A DNA stretch of 50,849 nt from Candidatus Minthosoma caballi (GTDB taxonomy: Bacteria; Bacteroidota; Bacteroidia; Bacteroidales; Bacteroidaceae): the NCBI GenBank assembly GCA_018064505.1, contig JAGHVC010000017.1:1-50849 (forward strand), written 5' to 3'. The notes beneath the pieces are model-generated. The model had not been told where the DNA came from. It did no database searches and was given only the letters and a program-made list of their open reading frames with translations. Below, piece by piece: positions 1 to 8,568 of the stretch (position 1 is the stretch's first letter; each line of letters opens with the position of its first letter). Position numbers and translations under genes: made by a program.

Positions 1-90
1 GGGCTCGACATCTAAGCTAAAATCTAAACAAAAATCATAGAACAAACACTTGCGAAAGTTAAAAAAGTGATTTTTTTATACAAAATATAG

Positions 91-119
91 TTGTATATCA
101 AAATTAATTTGTACTTTTG
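91..119 (+). promoter_or_regulatory. Promoter P1 of galE (Bacteroidota -33/-7 type)
   Basis: TTG at 91-93 and TACTTTTG at 112-119 are separated by 18 bases, matching the TTG / TAnnTTTG promoter known for the Bacteroidota housekeeping sigma factor. Transcription would start near 124-126, about 115 bases before the galE start codon. The -7 element runs into the left arm of an inverted repeat. Confidence 0.65.
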
Positions 120-173
120 CTCTCGATAACCAAAAAATGACATAAATCAAGTTTTTGAGATTGTCGAGAGCAA
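117..173. repeat. Inverted repeat between two galE promoters
   Basis: The arms TTGCTCTCGATAA (117-129) and TTGTCGAGAGCAA (161-173) pair over 13 positions with one G:T, around a 31-base centre. The left arm overlaps the end of P1 and the right arm abuts the -7 box of a second promoter at 174. It could be an operator for a dimeric regulator, or a leader hairpin in transcripts from P1. No regulator is identifiable from the sequence. Confidence 0.55.
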
Positions 174-181
174 TAATTTTG
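152..181 (+). promoter_or_regulatory. Possible second promoter P2 of galE
   Basis: TAATTTTG at 174-181 matches the TAnnTTTG -7 consensus. A TTTTTG at 152-157 lies 16 bases upstream, a slightly short spacing. The -7 box directly follows the right arm of the inverted repeat, so a protein bound there would cover it. Confidence 0.45.
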
Positions 182-238
182 CAATCGCTTCTCATTGAAC
201 AGAAACTCAACAAACACATTTACCTAAAATAAATACAA

Positions 239-1273
239 ATGAAAGAGACTATCCTCGTAACAGGTGGAACTGGTTTCATCGGTTCACACACAACAGTAGA
301 ACTGCAGCAAGCAGGCTATGATGTTGTCATCATCGACAACCTCTCAAACTCAAATGCCAATGTAGTAGATGGCATTGAAAAGATCACAGGCATTCGTCCT
401 GCATTCGAGCAGGTTGACCTCAACGACTACGAAGCAACAGAAGCTGTATTCAAGAAATATCCAATAAAGGGCATCATACATTTCGCAGCAAGCAAGGCTG
501 TAGGCGAGTCAGTGCAGAAGCCACTTCTCTACTATCGCAACAACCTCAACTCGCTCATGAATGTGCTCGAGCTCATGACCAAGTACGGTGCAAAGGGAAT
601 CATCTTCTCATCATCATGCACAGTATATGGCCAGCCAACAGAAGAGAACCTCCCTGTCACAGAGCAGGCTCCAATCCAGAAGGCACTCTCTCCTTACGGC
701 AACACTAAGCAAATCAATGAGGAAATCATCCAGGACTACATCCACTCAGGCGCACCAATCAAGAGCATCATCCTGCGCTACTTCAACCCAATCGGCGCTC
801 ACCCATCAGCACTCATCGGCGAGCTTCCAAACGGTGTTCCAATGAACCTCATCCCATTCGTCACTCAGACAGCCATTGGCATTCGCCAGCAGCTCAAGAT
901 ATTCGGCAACGACTACAACACACCTGACAAGACTTGCATCCGCGACTACATCTATGTGGTTGACCTCGCAAAAGCACATGTCAAGGCAATGCAGCGCGTT
1001 CTCGAAGTAGAAACAGACCCTGTAGAAGTGTTCAACATCGGCACAGGCCATGGCTACTCAACCCTCGAGATCGTAGAAGGATTCGAGCGCTCTACAGGCG
1101 TAAAGCTCCCATGGGAGTTTGCACCTCGTCGCGAAGGCGACATCGAAGCAATCTGGGGCAATGTTGACAAGGCAAACAAAGTGCTCGGCTGGAGTGCCGA
1201 CACACCTCTCGACGACATCCTCCTCTCTGCATGGAAATGGCAGGAAAAGCTTCGCGCTGACGGTATACAGTAA
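239..1273 (+). CDS. galE: UDP-glucose 4-epimerase GalE
   Basis: The 344-residue product interconverts UDP-glucose and UDP-galactose in the cytoplasm with bound NAD, feeding galactose use and glycan precursor supply. It is a short-chain dehydrogenase: the Rossmann motif TGGTGFIGSH lies at residues 8-17, the catalytic serine stretch SSSCTVYG at about 124-131, and the YxxxK pair at Y153 and K157. The length is normal for GalE. The ATG at 239 begins right at the conserved N-terminal strand and follows an A-rich leader without a clear ribosome site, as is usual in this phylum. It stands alone, with two candidate promoters and an inverted repeat upstream and a GC-rich repeat element downstream. Confidence 0.96.
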   Translation: MKETILVTGGTGFIGSHTTVELQQAGYDVVIIDNLSNSNANVVDGIEKITGIRPAFEQVDLNDYEATEAVFKKYPIKGIIHFAASKAVGESVQKPLLYYRNNLNSLMNVLELMTKYGAKGIIFSSSCTVYGQPTEENLPVTEQAPIQKALSPYGNTKQINEEIIQDYIHSGAPIKSIILRYFNPIGAHPSALIGELPNGVPMNLIPFVTQTAIGIRQQLKIFGNDYNTPDKTCIRDYIYVVDLAKAHVKAMQRVLEVETDPVEVFNIGTGHGYSTLEIVEGFERSTGVKLPWEFAPRREGDIEAIWGNVDKANKVLGWSADTPLDDILLSAWKWQEKLRADGIQ

Positions 1274-1280
1274 AAAAAAA

Positions 1281-1420
1281 AGACCAGACCCACCCCAACC
1301 CTCCCTGTAAGGGAGGGGGCTCAAAGCCAACGGACAACACCCGCATGGCATCTTCCCCCTCACAGGGGGATAAGAGGGGGTCTATCCCGCCACAGGGGGA
1401 TAAGAGGGGGTCTTTGCTTT
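1281..1420. repeat. GC-rich intergenic repeat element (same family as the one between pyrK and pyrD)
   Basis: This non-coding stretch after galE has short hairpins (CCTCCCTGTAAGGGAGG near 1300, CCCCCTCACAGGGGG near 1356) and a tandem duplication: CACAGGGGGATAAGAGGGGG at 1361-1380 and again at 1391-1410, period 30. A CCGCATGG-C block followed by a G/C hairpin and a terminal GGGGGTC resembles the right end of the element at 8569-8714, which carries CCGCATGGCTGCCCCC and a terminal GGGGGCTTT. It may act as a transcription barrier after galE, but its function is unknown. Confidence 0.6.
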
Positions 1421-1424
1421 CCCC

Positions 1425-1553
1425 ACAACTACTCGGGCGTGGGTTACGACTTCATTAACTTTTGCCCACCAACAACCCGAAGTAGTTTGTCGTGTTTTAT
1501 TTTGTGTTTGTGTTGTGGCTATTCTTTTTCGTGAGAAAGGGGGTAGCCCTTTT
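1425..1553. other. Non-coding stretch with an imperfect inverted repeat
   Basis: No credible gene is visible between the GC-rich repeat and the esterase fragment. CAACTACTCGGG near 1426 and CCCGAAGTAGTTTG near 1477 form an imperfect inverted repeat around a 40-base centre. The rest is low-information sequence. It may be debris from the event that removed the 3' part of the neighbouring esterase gene. Confidence 0.35.
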
Positions 1554-1919
1554 TTATGACAACACTGGGACGGGTTCTCTAACTTCTTTAACTTCAATGA
1601 TATAGTTATACCAACGCTCATGCAATGCTATGCGCTCGTGATAACGACTCTTTTCTTTATCTGATACAAACTGCACATTAGAGCCATTCACGCCATTGCT
1701 CCAGGTCTCATTGTCAATGCTATCACAACAAATAAGATGAAGCTTTCCTGCTTCAATCATTGGTGCAAGAACATCAATCATGCCATTGTCCTCCCATTCA
1801 TAGAATCTCTGATCCTGTGATGGAAACACTAACACTCCATTGCCTTCTGTGCCGTACACCTTATATTCCATGTCACGGCCAAGGCTATTGCTCCAATGTT
1901 TGCGATACTGTACTTTCAT
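1554..1919 (-). pseudogene. N-terminal fragment of an esterase-family alpha/beta hydrolase
   Basis: About 121 residues from the ATG at 1919 resemble the start of the putative-esterase (esterase D-like) family: MKVQYRKHWSNSLGRDMEYKV, then GVLVFPSQDQRFYEWEDNGM, a CCDSIDNETWSN segment and HERWYNYIIE. Family members run to roughly 230-250 residues, and the nucleophile elbow (GxSxG), acid and histidine all lie in the missing part. The reading frame degenerates after HERWYNYIIE and stops at 1554, beside intergenic repeats. A TAACTTTG box (minus strand, 1952-1959) remains upstream, so it may still be transcribed. I call it a remnant; a very short functional protein is unlikely. The family assignment is from memory of its N-terminal pattern. 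Confidence 0.6.
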
Positions 1920-1951
1920 AATTCTTTGCACTTATTTGTTATTTTCTGGTG

Positions 1952-1959
1952 CAAAGTTA
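1952..1959 (-). promoter_or_regulatory. Possible -7 box upstream of the esterase fragment
   Basis: The minus strand reads TAACTTTG here, matching TAnnTTTG, 33 bases ahead of the ATG at 1919. No TTG is seen at the expected upstream distance, so the promoter is only partly supported. Confidence 0.35.
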
Positions 1960-1990
1960 CGAAGTCATAGCATTTCGCCCAAGAATAAAG

Positions 1991-2037
1991 AAAAGATTAG
2001 AAAATATCACTATTATCGCAATATTTTCTAATCTTTT
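1991..2037. terminator. AT-rich inverted repeat, possible terminator
   Basis: Perfect 17-base arms AAAAGATTAGAAAATAT (1991-2007) and ATATTTTCTAATCTTTT (2021-2037) surround a 13-base loop, followed on the plus strand by more T residues. The stem is long but very AT-rich. It lies between the start of the esterase fragment and the end of the histidine kinase gene, so termination is not its obvious role; it could be a protein-binding palindrome. Confidence 0.4.
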
Positions 2038-2064
2038 TTTCTAAATATAAAAGAAATTGTGTAT

Positions 2065-2152
2065 TTATGCAGAATTGTCTTTTTACATTGACTTATGCAG
2101 AATTGTCTTTTCCACATTCACCTATCCCCAATGTCGTTTCCCACATTCACCT
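2065..2152. repeat. Degenerate 28-29 bp tandem repeat at the 3' end of the histidine kinase gene
   Basis: TTATGCAGAATTGTCTTTT occurs at 2065-2083 and again at 2093-2111. CCACATTCACCT follows at 2112-2123 and recurs at 2141-2152, giving roughly three units of 28-29 bases. The last unit contains the stop codon of the kinase gene (minus-strand TGA at 2149-2147). Confidence 0.55.
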
Positions 2153-4054
2153 GAGCGGAATGGTGAAAACGAATCGGGCGCCATCCCTGTAAGTGGTGTC
2201 GAGGGTGACTTGACCTCCCAGCTTGCTGCTGATGACTCGGCAAAGGCTGAGGCCAAGACCTGTGCCGGGTATGAACTGGTCGAGCTTGGTGAATCGCTGG
2301 AAGATGATCTCTTCTTTGCCTGGCGGTATGCCTATGCCTGTGTCGGTGACGGCAAAGGTGATGCTGCTGCGGTTGGCGGCTATGTCGGCTGAGACGCATA
2401 TCTCGCCATTGTCGGTGAACTTGACTGCATTGCTTATGAGGTCTTCGAGCAGGCGCTGCACCATGCTGGCGTTGGAGTGGATGAGGTGTCCGTCGGGCGT
2501 GTTGATGGCATAGTAGAGTCGCACTCGGTCGGTGCGTGGCTGCACCACATTCTGTATGGCTGGTATGATGACTTGCTCGGCTGTGAAGTCGGTCTTGGCT
2601 GGTTCTTCTTCGGAGGATTCGTAGCTGTTGAGCAGCACGATGTCGTCGATGAGGCGCGTGAGCTCCATGGAGCTGTCGGAGATGGCTTTGAGCATCTCGC
2701 TGCGCGACTCGGCGTCGAACTCCATCTCGCTGGTGGAGAGCAGGGCGGCAAAGCCGTTGATGGCGTTGAGGGGCGTGTGGAGCTCGTGCGTCATGCTCTG
2801 AATGAAGTGCGCCTTGGCTTCGTTGGCTTTGTTGAGCCTGCGGTTGATGTGCGCCATCTTCATCATGTTCTCCTTGCGGCGGCGGTTGATGTAGATGAGC
2901 ACTATGACGGCACAGGCGAGGAGGATGACGAATGAGCCGATGATGGTGACGGTGACGATTAGACGGCTGCGTGCTGCCTCTTCGCGGAGGTCGATGTTGC
3001 GCATCTGTCCGTCCATGGCGAGCATGAGCTCTTCGCTGAGGTGGTGGTTGATGGAGTCGCGCACGGCTTCGAGCGAATCGTTCATTGCCACGAAGGCGTC
3101 GAATTTGCGCGTCTTCCTGTAGATGTCGCACCGCATGAGGTACTGGTCTTTGGGTATCTTGAGCGAGTAGCTGAGCTTGAGTGCCTCGGGGCATCGGTCG
3201 GTCATGATGAGCCAGCGTATGTGGTAGAAGAGGCGCGTGTCTTCGTCGATCATGGTGTTGATGTAGGTGTTGCTCAACATGCGACGATGGAGGGCATCGT
3301 ACTCTTGTGCTGACACATTTTTGTTGTAGGCAATATCCAGCTCTGCCACAATGATCTGCAGCGAATCGAGCTCATCGTCGGAGATGGAGTATGCTTTCTC
3401 CACGGCTGCCTGTGCCTGGTCGTAGTGTCGCGATTCGTTGTAGGACTTGGCAAGGGAGATGTATTGACGCACCATGTCGAGGTTGGCGCAGTCGGGATAC
3501 TTTGATGCTATCTTGATGCTTTCGTCAAACTTCTGCGCTGCTTCAAGGAAGTCGTCACGATAGAAAAGGTTGACTTCGCCAAGGAGCGAGTAGCCCCATG
3601 CCACGCCTTGGGGATAGTCCAGTTCCTCTGCTTTCTTCATCATCTCCTGCGCCATGAGCACTGCCTCGGCGGAGTTGTAGTCCATCTTGACATTGCAGAG
3701 CTTGTAGTAGCCTGTGAAGTACTGCACCATGTTGTTGTTGTCGAGAGCAAGAGCCATCATGCTATCAGTTGCCGCCTTGAAGTCGTCGAACCTATCGGCA
3801 ATCTGGTACATGTGCATCTTTATTTTATAAGCTATGATGCACACCATGTAGTTGTTCTGCTGTTCCCCCACTCTCATGAGGGAATCTCCGATGGCAATGC
3901 CGCGCTCAAGCTCGTCAGAAGAGATTTTCAGCACTCGGCTGAAAGCTGCATCAGCTGTTGCCACCTGCTGATGGTCGTAGGCTTTTGCATCTTTCTTGCC
4001 ATAGCTTAGCAATGGTATGATGAATAGAATCAGTATTAATATATTTCGAATCAT
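2147..4054 (-). CDS. Orphan membrane sensor histidine kinase with TPR-like periplasmic domain
   Basis: This 635-residue protein has an N-terminal signal/anchor (residues 1-18), a helical periplasmic region resembling tetratricopeptide repeats (about 35-340), one transmembrane segment (about 364-389) and a cytoplasmic kinase core. The phospho-acceptor H box is MTHELHTPLN with His423. The ATP-binding domain shows an N box (SNAVKFTDNG), G1 (DTGIGIP) and G2 (GTGLGLSLC). It should autophosphorylate in response to an envelope signal and pass phosphate to a response regulator, but no receiver domain or regulator gene adjoins it. The 3' half is visibly richer in G and C than the 5' half and the neighbours. 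The target is unknown. Confidence 0.9.
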   Translation of the reverse strand: MIRNILILILFIIPLLSYGKKDAKAYDHQQVATADAAFSRVLKISSDELERGIAIGDSLMRVGEQQNNYMVCIIAYKIKMHMYQIADRFDDFKAATDSMMALALDNNNMVQYFTGYYKLCNVKMDYNSAEAVLMAQEMMKKAEELDYPQGVAWGYSLLGEVNLFYRDDFLEAAQKFDESIKIASKYPDCANLDMVRQYISLAKSYNESRHYDQAQAAVEKAYSISDDELDSLQIIVAELDIAYNKNVSAQEYDALHRRMLSNTYINTMIDEDTRLFYHIRWLIMTDRCPEALKLSYSLKIPKDQYLMRCDIYRKTRKFDAFVAMNDSLEAVRDSINHHLSEELMLAMDGQMRNIDLREEAARSRLIVTVTIIGSFVILLACAVIVLIYINRRRKENMMKMAHINRRLNKANEAKAHFIQSMTHELHTPLNAINGFAALLSTSEMEFDAESRSEMLKAISDSSMELTRLIDDIVLLNSYESSEEEPAKTDFTAEQVIIPAIQNVVQPRTDRVRLYYAINTPDGHLIHSNASMVQRLLEDLISNAVKFTDNGEICVSADIAANRSSITFAVTDTGIGIPPGKEEIIFQRFTKLDQFIPGTGLGLSLCRVISSKLGGQVTLDTTYRDGARFVFTIPLR

Positions 4055-4149
4055 GTGTTGAGAGTTATCGTTTTTTATTTTCTACGAACAAAGATCGAAC
4101 AAATCTGAACGAAAAATAAACTCAAAATTTTTAATTCCTTTTTTTTGTA

Positions 4150-4227
4150 CATCCAAAGAAAAAGAAGAACGCTTCGCTAAAGAAGAGATTCCGCAGGGTC
4201 TTCTTCTCTCTTTTTCCTCTTTGGATG
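4150..4227. repeat. Imperfect long inverted repeat between kinase and helicase genes
   Basis: CATCCAAAG at 4150-4158 and CTTTGGATG at 4219-4227 are perfect outer arms. Inside them, a purine-rich left arm (AAAAAGAAGAA) faces a pyrimidine-rich right arm (TCTTCTTCTCTCTTTTTCC). The whole could fold into one long imperfect hairpin. It occupies the 260-base gap between two minus-strand genes, where I see no reading frame worth calling. It may be a terminator for the helicase transcript or a repeat-family member. Confidence 0.45.
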
Positions 4228-4314
4228 CCTATTTTTTTAGTTCCTTTTTTATTCAGCTTAGAGGTTCTTTTGTCGGAAAAAATATCGTCATCGTTTTCGT
4301 TTTTGTCTTAGTTA

Positions 4315-7300
4315 TCATAATCCCTTTATCATCTCTGCATAAATCTTATTCTGCATCAGCAACTCCTTGTTCCCTAATACGAAAAGCTGTTTTCTCGCTC
4401 TCGTAATTGCCACATTCAGCTTTCTGTCCACATCGCCAGAGGCTGTGGAGGAGATGTTGGAAAGGATGTCAAGTTCGTACCTTTGAGAGATGGTAGTGCC
4501 ATATATGATGATGTCACGCTGAGAGCCTTGGTAGCGTTCCACGGTGTCAATAACCATAAATGGCAAGGACTTGAGCATTTGCTGGGCAATGACTGAGTCG
4601 CTGCTCTTTGCCATTTTGTAGAGCTCGTTTCTCACCATAGCTATCTGACGACGGAATGGCACGATGATGCCTATATGGCGTGCGCAGTCAAACTCTTGCC
4701 CATTCTTGTGCTGAAGCTCAGCAAGCACTTTCACAAGGAGAGCTATCTTCTTGGCTTCAAGGATATTAGCTTTCGTTTGTCGCATCTCCACCGATGGTCG
4801 AGGCACATCGATGAAAGCGAATCGTGAAGTGGCTACGAGGCGCTCAAGCTCGTTGGCTGAGTCGTAAACGGCATAGCATAATTCTTCTTTCTGATGAGGC
4901 AATCCCACTGGGAGGAGCTTGCCATCGTAGAAGAGGATTGATGCGAAGTTGCATATCTGCGGATGCATGCGGCCTTGATGGTCAAGCATCGCAATGACAT
5001 CGCTGTTGTCTTTGTTCTGTTCGTATAGTCGCTCAAAGAGCGAGTTGCGGCAATTGGTGAGGCCTATGCCATTGAGCATTGGAGAGGCAACGCTCGACTT
5101 ATCCTCATTCTGCACCACCACGGCTGGCAACTGCTTGTGATCGCCTATCATGATGAACTTGCCGATGGAAGGATGAGTGAGCAAGCCAAGAATCTGAGGC
5201 TCGAGAATCTGAGATGCTTCATCGAAGATTGCAACACCGAACTTCTTCATCTCAAGCAAGCTCATGTGCCCATTCATAGAAGCAACGGTAGATACGAATA
5301 TCCTCGTTCTGGCTATCATGTCTCGCACCTCGCTTCGCTTCTTCAGTTTGCCTAAGGTATTGACAACCAAGTGAGACTGATGCTGTGGAGCACATGAGAG
5401 CTCGCGTCCCAAACGGATGTAGTCTGGCTGTCCATCAATGGTGGAGAGCATCTCACATATTTCGTCAACAGCTCGGTTGGTATAGGACAGTAGCAGGATG
5501 TTTTCGCCAGAGGCAAGCATCTCCTCAACCATAGACTTGAGCGCAACGGATGTCTTTCCCGTGCCAGGAGGCCCCATGAGCAAGAAGAGGTCGTTAGCCA
5601 TCTTTGCTTTTAGCACAATGCTGTCTATCTGCTCGTTGAGATAATGCTTGGTGAGCTGCTGGCTCTTATCTACTGCAGGCTCACGCTGACAAAGAATCAA
5701 CTCCCTCCTCCCCTTCTCAGCCGTGACGAGAGAGAAAAGGCCGCTGTAAAGCGAACGCGCACTTGCCTCAATGTGGTCGTGCTCAATGGCATAGAGCGAC
5801 TTCTTGTCGAACACATCCACATTGCGCTGAGGGAACTTGAGACGGAGCCAGATGCTGTCGTCATCATAATTCTCCACATTGCATCTCACAACTTGCTGAC
5901 TCACAGCATTGTCTTCATCTTTGTTGCGCTTGTATAGCACAACGGAATCGCCTATTCGGAAGTTAGGAAGAGCAAGCACATCGTCACTCTCCTCTTGTCT
6001 TTTCTGCAAACAAACGGCTTCAACTCCATCCGACATTCTCAAGTCTGTGATGCTGAGGTTGAGGAAGATGTCACCGTTTTCTATTTTTGTATTGATATCA
6101 GCATTCCACAATGCCGACATTGCTCTTGTGGAGTCTGGACGCGAGTCGCACACCTTACTCTCATATTGCTCACGCTCAATGAATTGCAAGAATGTGTAGA
6201 AGTACTCCGCCGTCAGCTCGTCCATACTGTGCAAGGCATTGGTCACTGCTGACAACTCTGGCAAGCACCACACGCTCCAGAACTTATCGCTGCAGGAAGC
6301 ATCTCTTCGCAGTGCATTAGGAGTGATGCGAGGCACCCACTCTTTGCCTTTGCCATCAACAAGCCCTCGCTCCATGCACACGATGCTGTTTCTTATGTCC
6401 ATCGCCTGGAACACAACATCCTGAAAGGAGCGCTGCTCTTGCAGCTTAGGGTATTTTGAATAGAGGAGATTGCCAATCACTTCCGATTGTCTCACTCCCA
6501 TGTTGTAGTATAGAATCTCTTTGTAGAGAAGCATCTGCATCAAATGCTCCATCTTTGCTCGGTTGCGATACTCATCCCACTTGCCCGACTTGAGCTCGAT
6601 GAGGAAATACTTGTCATCCTCCATCTCAATCAAGCAGTCCATACGGCCTTGAATGCCCATAGCCTCGCAAAAGAACGAAGGCTCGAGGTTAATGTTCTTC
6701 ACCTTGTCTTTAGCGGCAGGCAACTCATGAATCTCAGCCACGGTCTTGAGTATGTTCTGAAACTGCTGACGAGTTGTGCTAAAGAACTCATCGTCAATAT
6801 CTTCGCATGCACAGATATCAATTATCTTGTCATTGAAAGTCTTCTGCATAGACTTTGCATACTCAGGATCGGCAAGATTGAAAGCATCGTCGAGAAACTG
6901 GTTGGCAAAGTCACCAAGCAAAGTGTGCACGGTAGATTTGTTAGGCTTCAGCTTGTCTATGAAGTGATTGAACGCACTGTCGCCGTATGGCTTCAAACAA
7001 CCTGTAATCGATGTGATGTCAAGCAGAAAGTCTGGCTCAACTATAATATATAAAGGATGAAAAACGCCATCAGCATCCACGGTGTAAGAGAGCGCATTGA
7101 ACTGCATGCCTGGCTGAAGCATCATGCCAGCCTTCATGGTGTGAGAGTTTGAACGGATATCTACACGGAACAAGTCCTCGGAAGGAACATCCTTGCTAAC
7201 ACACATGACGAATGGCTCATCGATGCTCACCGCAGTGAATCGCATCCTCTTCTGCCTATGCGCCCACTCCACTTGCTGAAGGGAAACAGGCACAGAATCA

Positions 7301-7650
7301 AGTCCTTGAGGAAGCTTGACAAGGATTTCAGCAGGAATCTTTGTGTTGGTGAAATGAGCATAAGCATCAGCAAATACTCTCACATCGCACATGAATGTGT
7401 GCTCATCCACTGGCATGTCATCATGAGAGACACGCCTTGCTCTCCAGCGGAATGTGTCAATCCGATAGAGAGGATAGTTGGTGACACGACACACCGCCTG
7501 AAGGCGCGAGAAGAAATCGCTGTACTCCGTCGGCATCTTTGCCGTGATATCGATGCACACTCGATGCAGCGAATCATACAAGTAGCGATACTTCTGCGCT
7601 ATAGACTTCTGCGAGAAAATCATCTCGCCTATGTCATGCCATGCTTCCAT
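4315..7650 (-). CDS. Dna2-like nuclease-helicase (PD-(D/E)XK domain plus superfamily 1 helicase)
   Basis: The roughly 1111-residue protein joins a RecB/Dna2-type nuclease domain (about 230-400; GRMD near 336-339, ELKSGK near 353-358) to an SF1B helicase: Walker A GPPGTGKT at about 694-701, Walker B DEAS near 811, GDHKQLP near 837, a VERYQGSQRDIII motif and the terminal VAITRARKQLFVLG. It should unwind and cut DNA in repair, replication or defence. Scattered cysteines (about 281, 283, 454, 463) might hold an iron-sulfur cluster as in Dna2, but the spacing is not canonical. I prefer the ATG at 7650, which overlaps the pyrD stop by one base (TGATG), implying translational coupling; a TTG one codon upstream is less likely. 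Confidence 0.88.
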   Translation of the reverse strand: MEAWHDIGEMIFSQKSIAQKYRYLYDSLHRVCIDITAKMPTEYSDFFSRLQAVCRVTNYPLYRIDTFRWRARRVSHDDMPVDEHTFMCDVRVFADAYAHFTNTKIPAEILVKLPQGLDSVPVSLQQVEWAHRQKRMRFTAVSIDEPFVMCVSKDVPSEDLFRVDIRSNSHTMKAGMMLQPGMQFNALSYTVDADGVFHPLYIIVEPDFLLDITSITGCLKPYGDSAFNHFIDKLKPNKSTVHTLLGDFANQFLDDAFNLADPEYAKSMQKTFNDKIIDICACEDIDDEFFSTTRQQFQNILKTVAEIHELPAAKDKVKNINLEPSFFCEAMGIQGRMDCLIEMEDDKYFLIELKSGKWDEYRNRAKMEHLMQMLLYKEILYYNMGVRQSEVIGNLLYSKYPKLQEQRSFQDVVFQAMDIRNSIVCMERGLVDGKGKEWVPRITPNALRRDASCSDKFWSVWCLPELSAVTNALHSMDELTAEYFYTFLQFIEREQYESKVCDSRPDSTRAMSALWNADINTKIENGDIFLNLSITDLRMSDGVEAVCLQKRQEESDDVLALPNFRIGDSVVLYKRNKDEDNAVSQQVVRCNVENYDDDSIWLRLKFPQRNVDVFDKKSLYAIEHDHIEASARSLYSGLFSLVTAEKGRRELILCQREPAVDKSQQLTKHYLNEQIDSIVLKAKMANDLFLLMGPPGTGKTSVALKSMVEEMLASGENILLLSYTNRAVDEICEMLSTIDGQPDYIRLGRELSCAPQHQSHLVVNTLGKLKKRSEVRDMIARTRIFVSTVASMNGHMSLLEMKKFGVAIFDEASQILEPQILGLLTHPSIGKFIMIGDHKQLPAVVVQNEDKSSVASPMLNGIGLTNCRNSLFERLYEQNKDNSDVIAMLDHQGRMHPQICNFASILFYDGKLLPVGLPHQKEELCYAVYDSANELERLVATSRFAFIDVPRPSVEMRQTKANILEAKKIALLVKVLAELQHKNGQEFDCARHIGIIVPFRRQIAMVRNELYKMAKSSDSVIAQQMLKSLPFMVIDTVERYQGSQRDIIIYGTTISQRYELDILSNISSTASGDVDRKLNVAITRARKQLFVLGNKELLMQNKIYAEMIKGL

Positions 7651-8561
7651 CAAGCGTTGAGCTGACCTATGATCTCACTCACCGACTTGCATCCATGAGC
7701 ATCAAGCCAGTCAGAGATGCCGTTAGCAACCTTGACTGTAACTGCTGGATCAACGAAATTCGCTGTGCCTATTTCGATTGCAGATGCACCTGCAAGAAGG
7801 AACTCAATGGCATCGTGCGCATTCATGATGCCTCCAAGTCCAATAACAGGAATGCTAACAGCCTTAGCCACTTGCCATACGCAGCGAACAGCAACAGGCT
7901 TCACAGCAGGGCCCGACATGCCACCTGTTGCTATGCTGAGCACAGGCTTACGCTTCTCAATGTCGATGACCATGCCCATCAAAGTGTTGATGAGCGAAAC
8001 GGCGTCAGCACCAGCATCTTGCACAGCAAGAGCAATGTCGGTGATGCTTGTTACATTTGGTGAAAGCTTCACAATGAGCGGCTTCTTGTACGCCTCACGC
8101 ACAGCCTTAACCACTGCAGAAGCGCCCTCAGTAGTCACGCCAAAAGCCATACCACCTTGCTTCACATTAGGGCAAGAGATGTTGAGCTCGATTGCAGGGA
8201 TATTCTCCAGTTCGTTGATTCTTGCAGCACATTCTGCATAATCCTCTGGACATGAACCAGATACATTGACAATCATGTTTGTCTTGATATCCTTAATCTC
8301 TGGATAGATGTGCTTGCAGAAATAATCCACTCCCTTGTTCTGCAATCCAACGCAATTGAGCATACCGCTGGCAGTCTCCACCATGCGAGGATAGTCGTTG
8401 CCCTCACGAGGATTGAGCGTTGTGCCTTTCACAATAATGCCGCCAATGTCTTCAAGATTTACGAAGTCAGCAAACTCCACTCCGTAACCAAATGTGCCAG
8501 AAGCTGTCATCACAGGATTCTTCAGTGTGAGACCAGCAATATTAGTAATCAGATTAGCCAT
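7650..8561 (-). CDS. pyrD: Dihydroorotate dehydrogenase B, catalytic subunit
   Basis: The 303-residue FMN enzyme oxidises dihydroorotate to orotate in pyrimidine synthesis. It is class 1B: it begins directly with the barrel ([21 protein letters not shown]), shows the substrate loop [11 protein letters not shown] with catalytic base Cys130, and the phosphate-binding stretch [20 protein letters not shown] near the C-terminus. Class 1B enzymes work with an iron-sulfur flavoprotein partner, supplied by the next gene upstream (pyrK). The two are separated by 151 bases, most of it an inverted-repeat element, which is unusual because pyrK and pyrD normally abut. Its stop codon overlaps the start of the nuclease-helicase gene. 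Confidence 0.95.
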   Translation of the reverse strand: MANLITNIAGLTLKNPVMTASGTFGYGVEFADFVNLEDIGGIIVKGTTLNPREGNDYPRMVETASGMLNCVGLQNKGVDYFCKHIYPEIKDIKTNMIVNVSGSCPEDYAECAARINELENIPAIELNISCPNVKQGGMAFGVTTEGASAVVKAVREAYKKPLIVKLSPNVTSITDIALAVQDAGADAVSLINTLMGMVIDIEKRKPVLSIATGGMSGPAVKPVAVRCVWQVAKAVSIPVIGLGGIMNAHDAIEFLLAGASAIEIGTANFVDPAVTVKVANGISDWLDAHGCKSVSEIIGQLNA

Positions 8562-8568
8562 ATAATAA

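Noticed and set aside
1058-1363. A 101-codon minus-strand frame across the end of galE and the GC-rich repeat
   Set aside because: It runs antisense to conserved galE sequence and through non-coding repeats; the product is not protein-like.
2118-3194. A 358-codon open frame on the minus strand inside the histidine kinase gene
   Set aside because: It is the same strand in a shifted frame, with a repetitive His/Arg/Gln product produced by the GC-rich kinase codons. The kinase frame carries all the conserved motifs.
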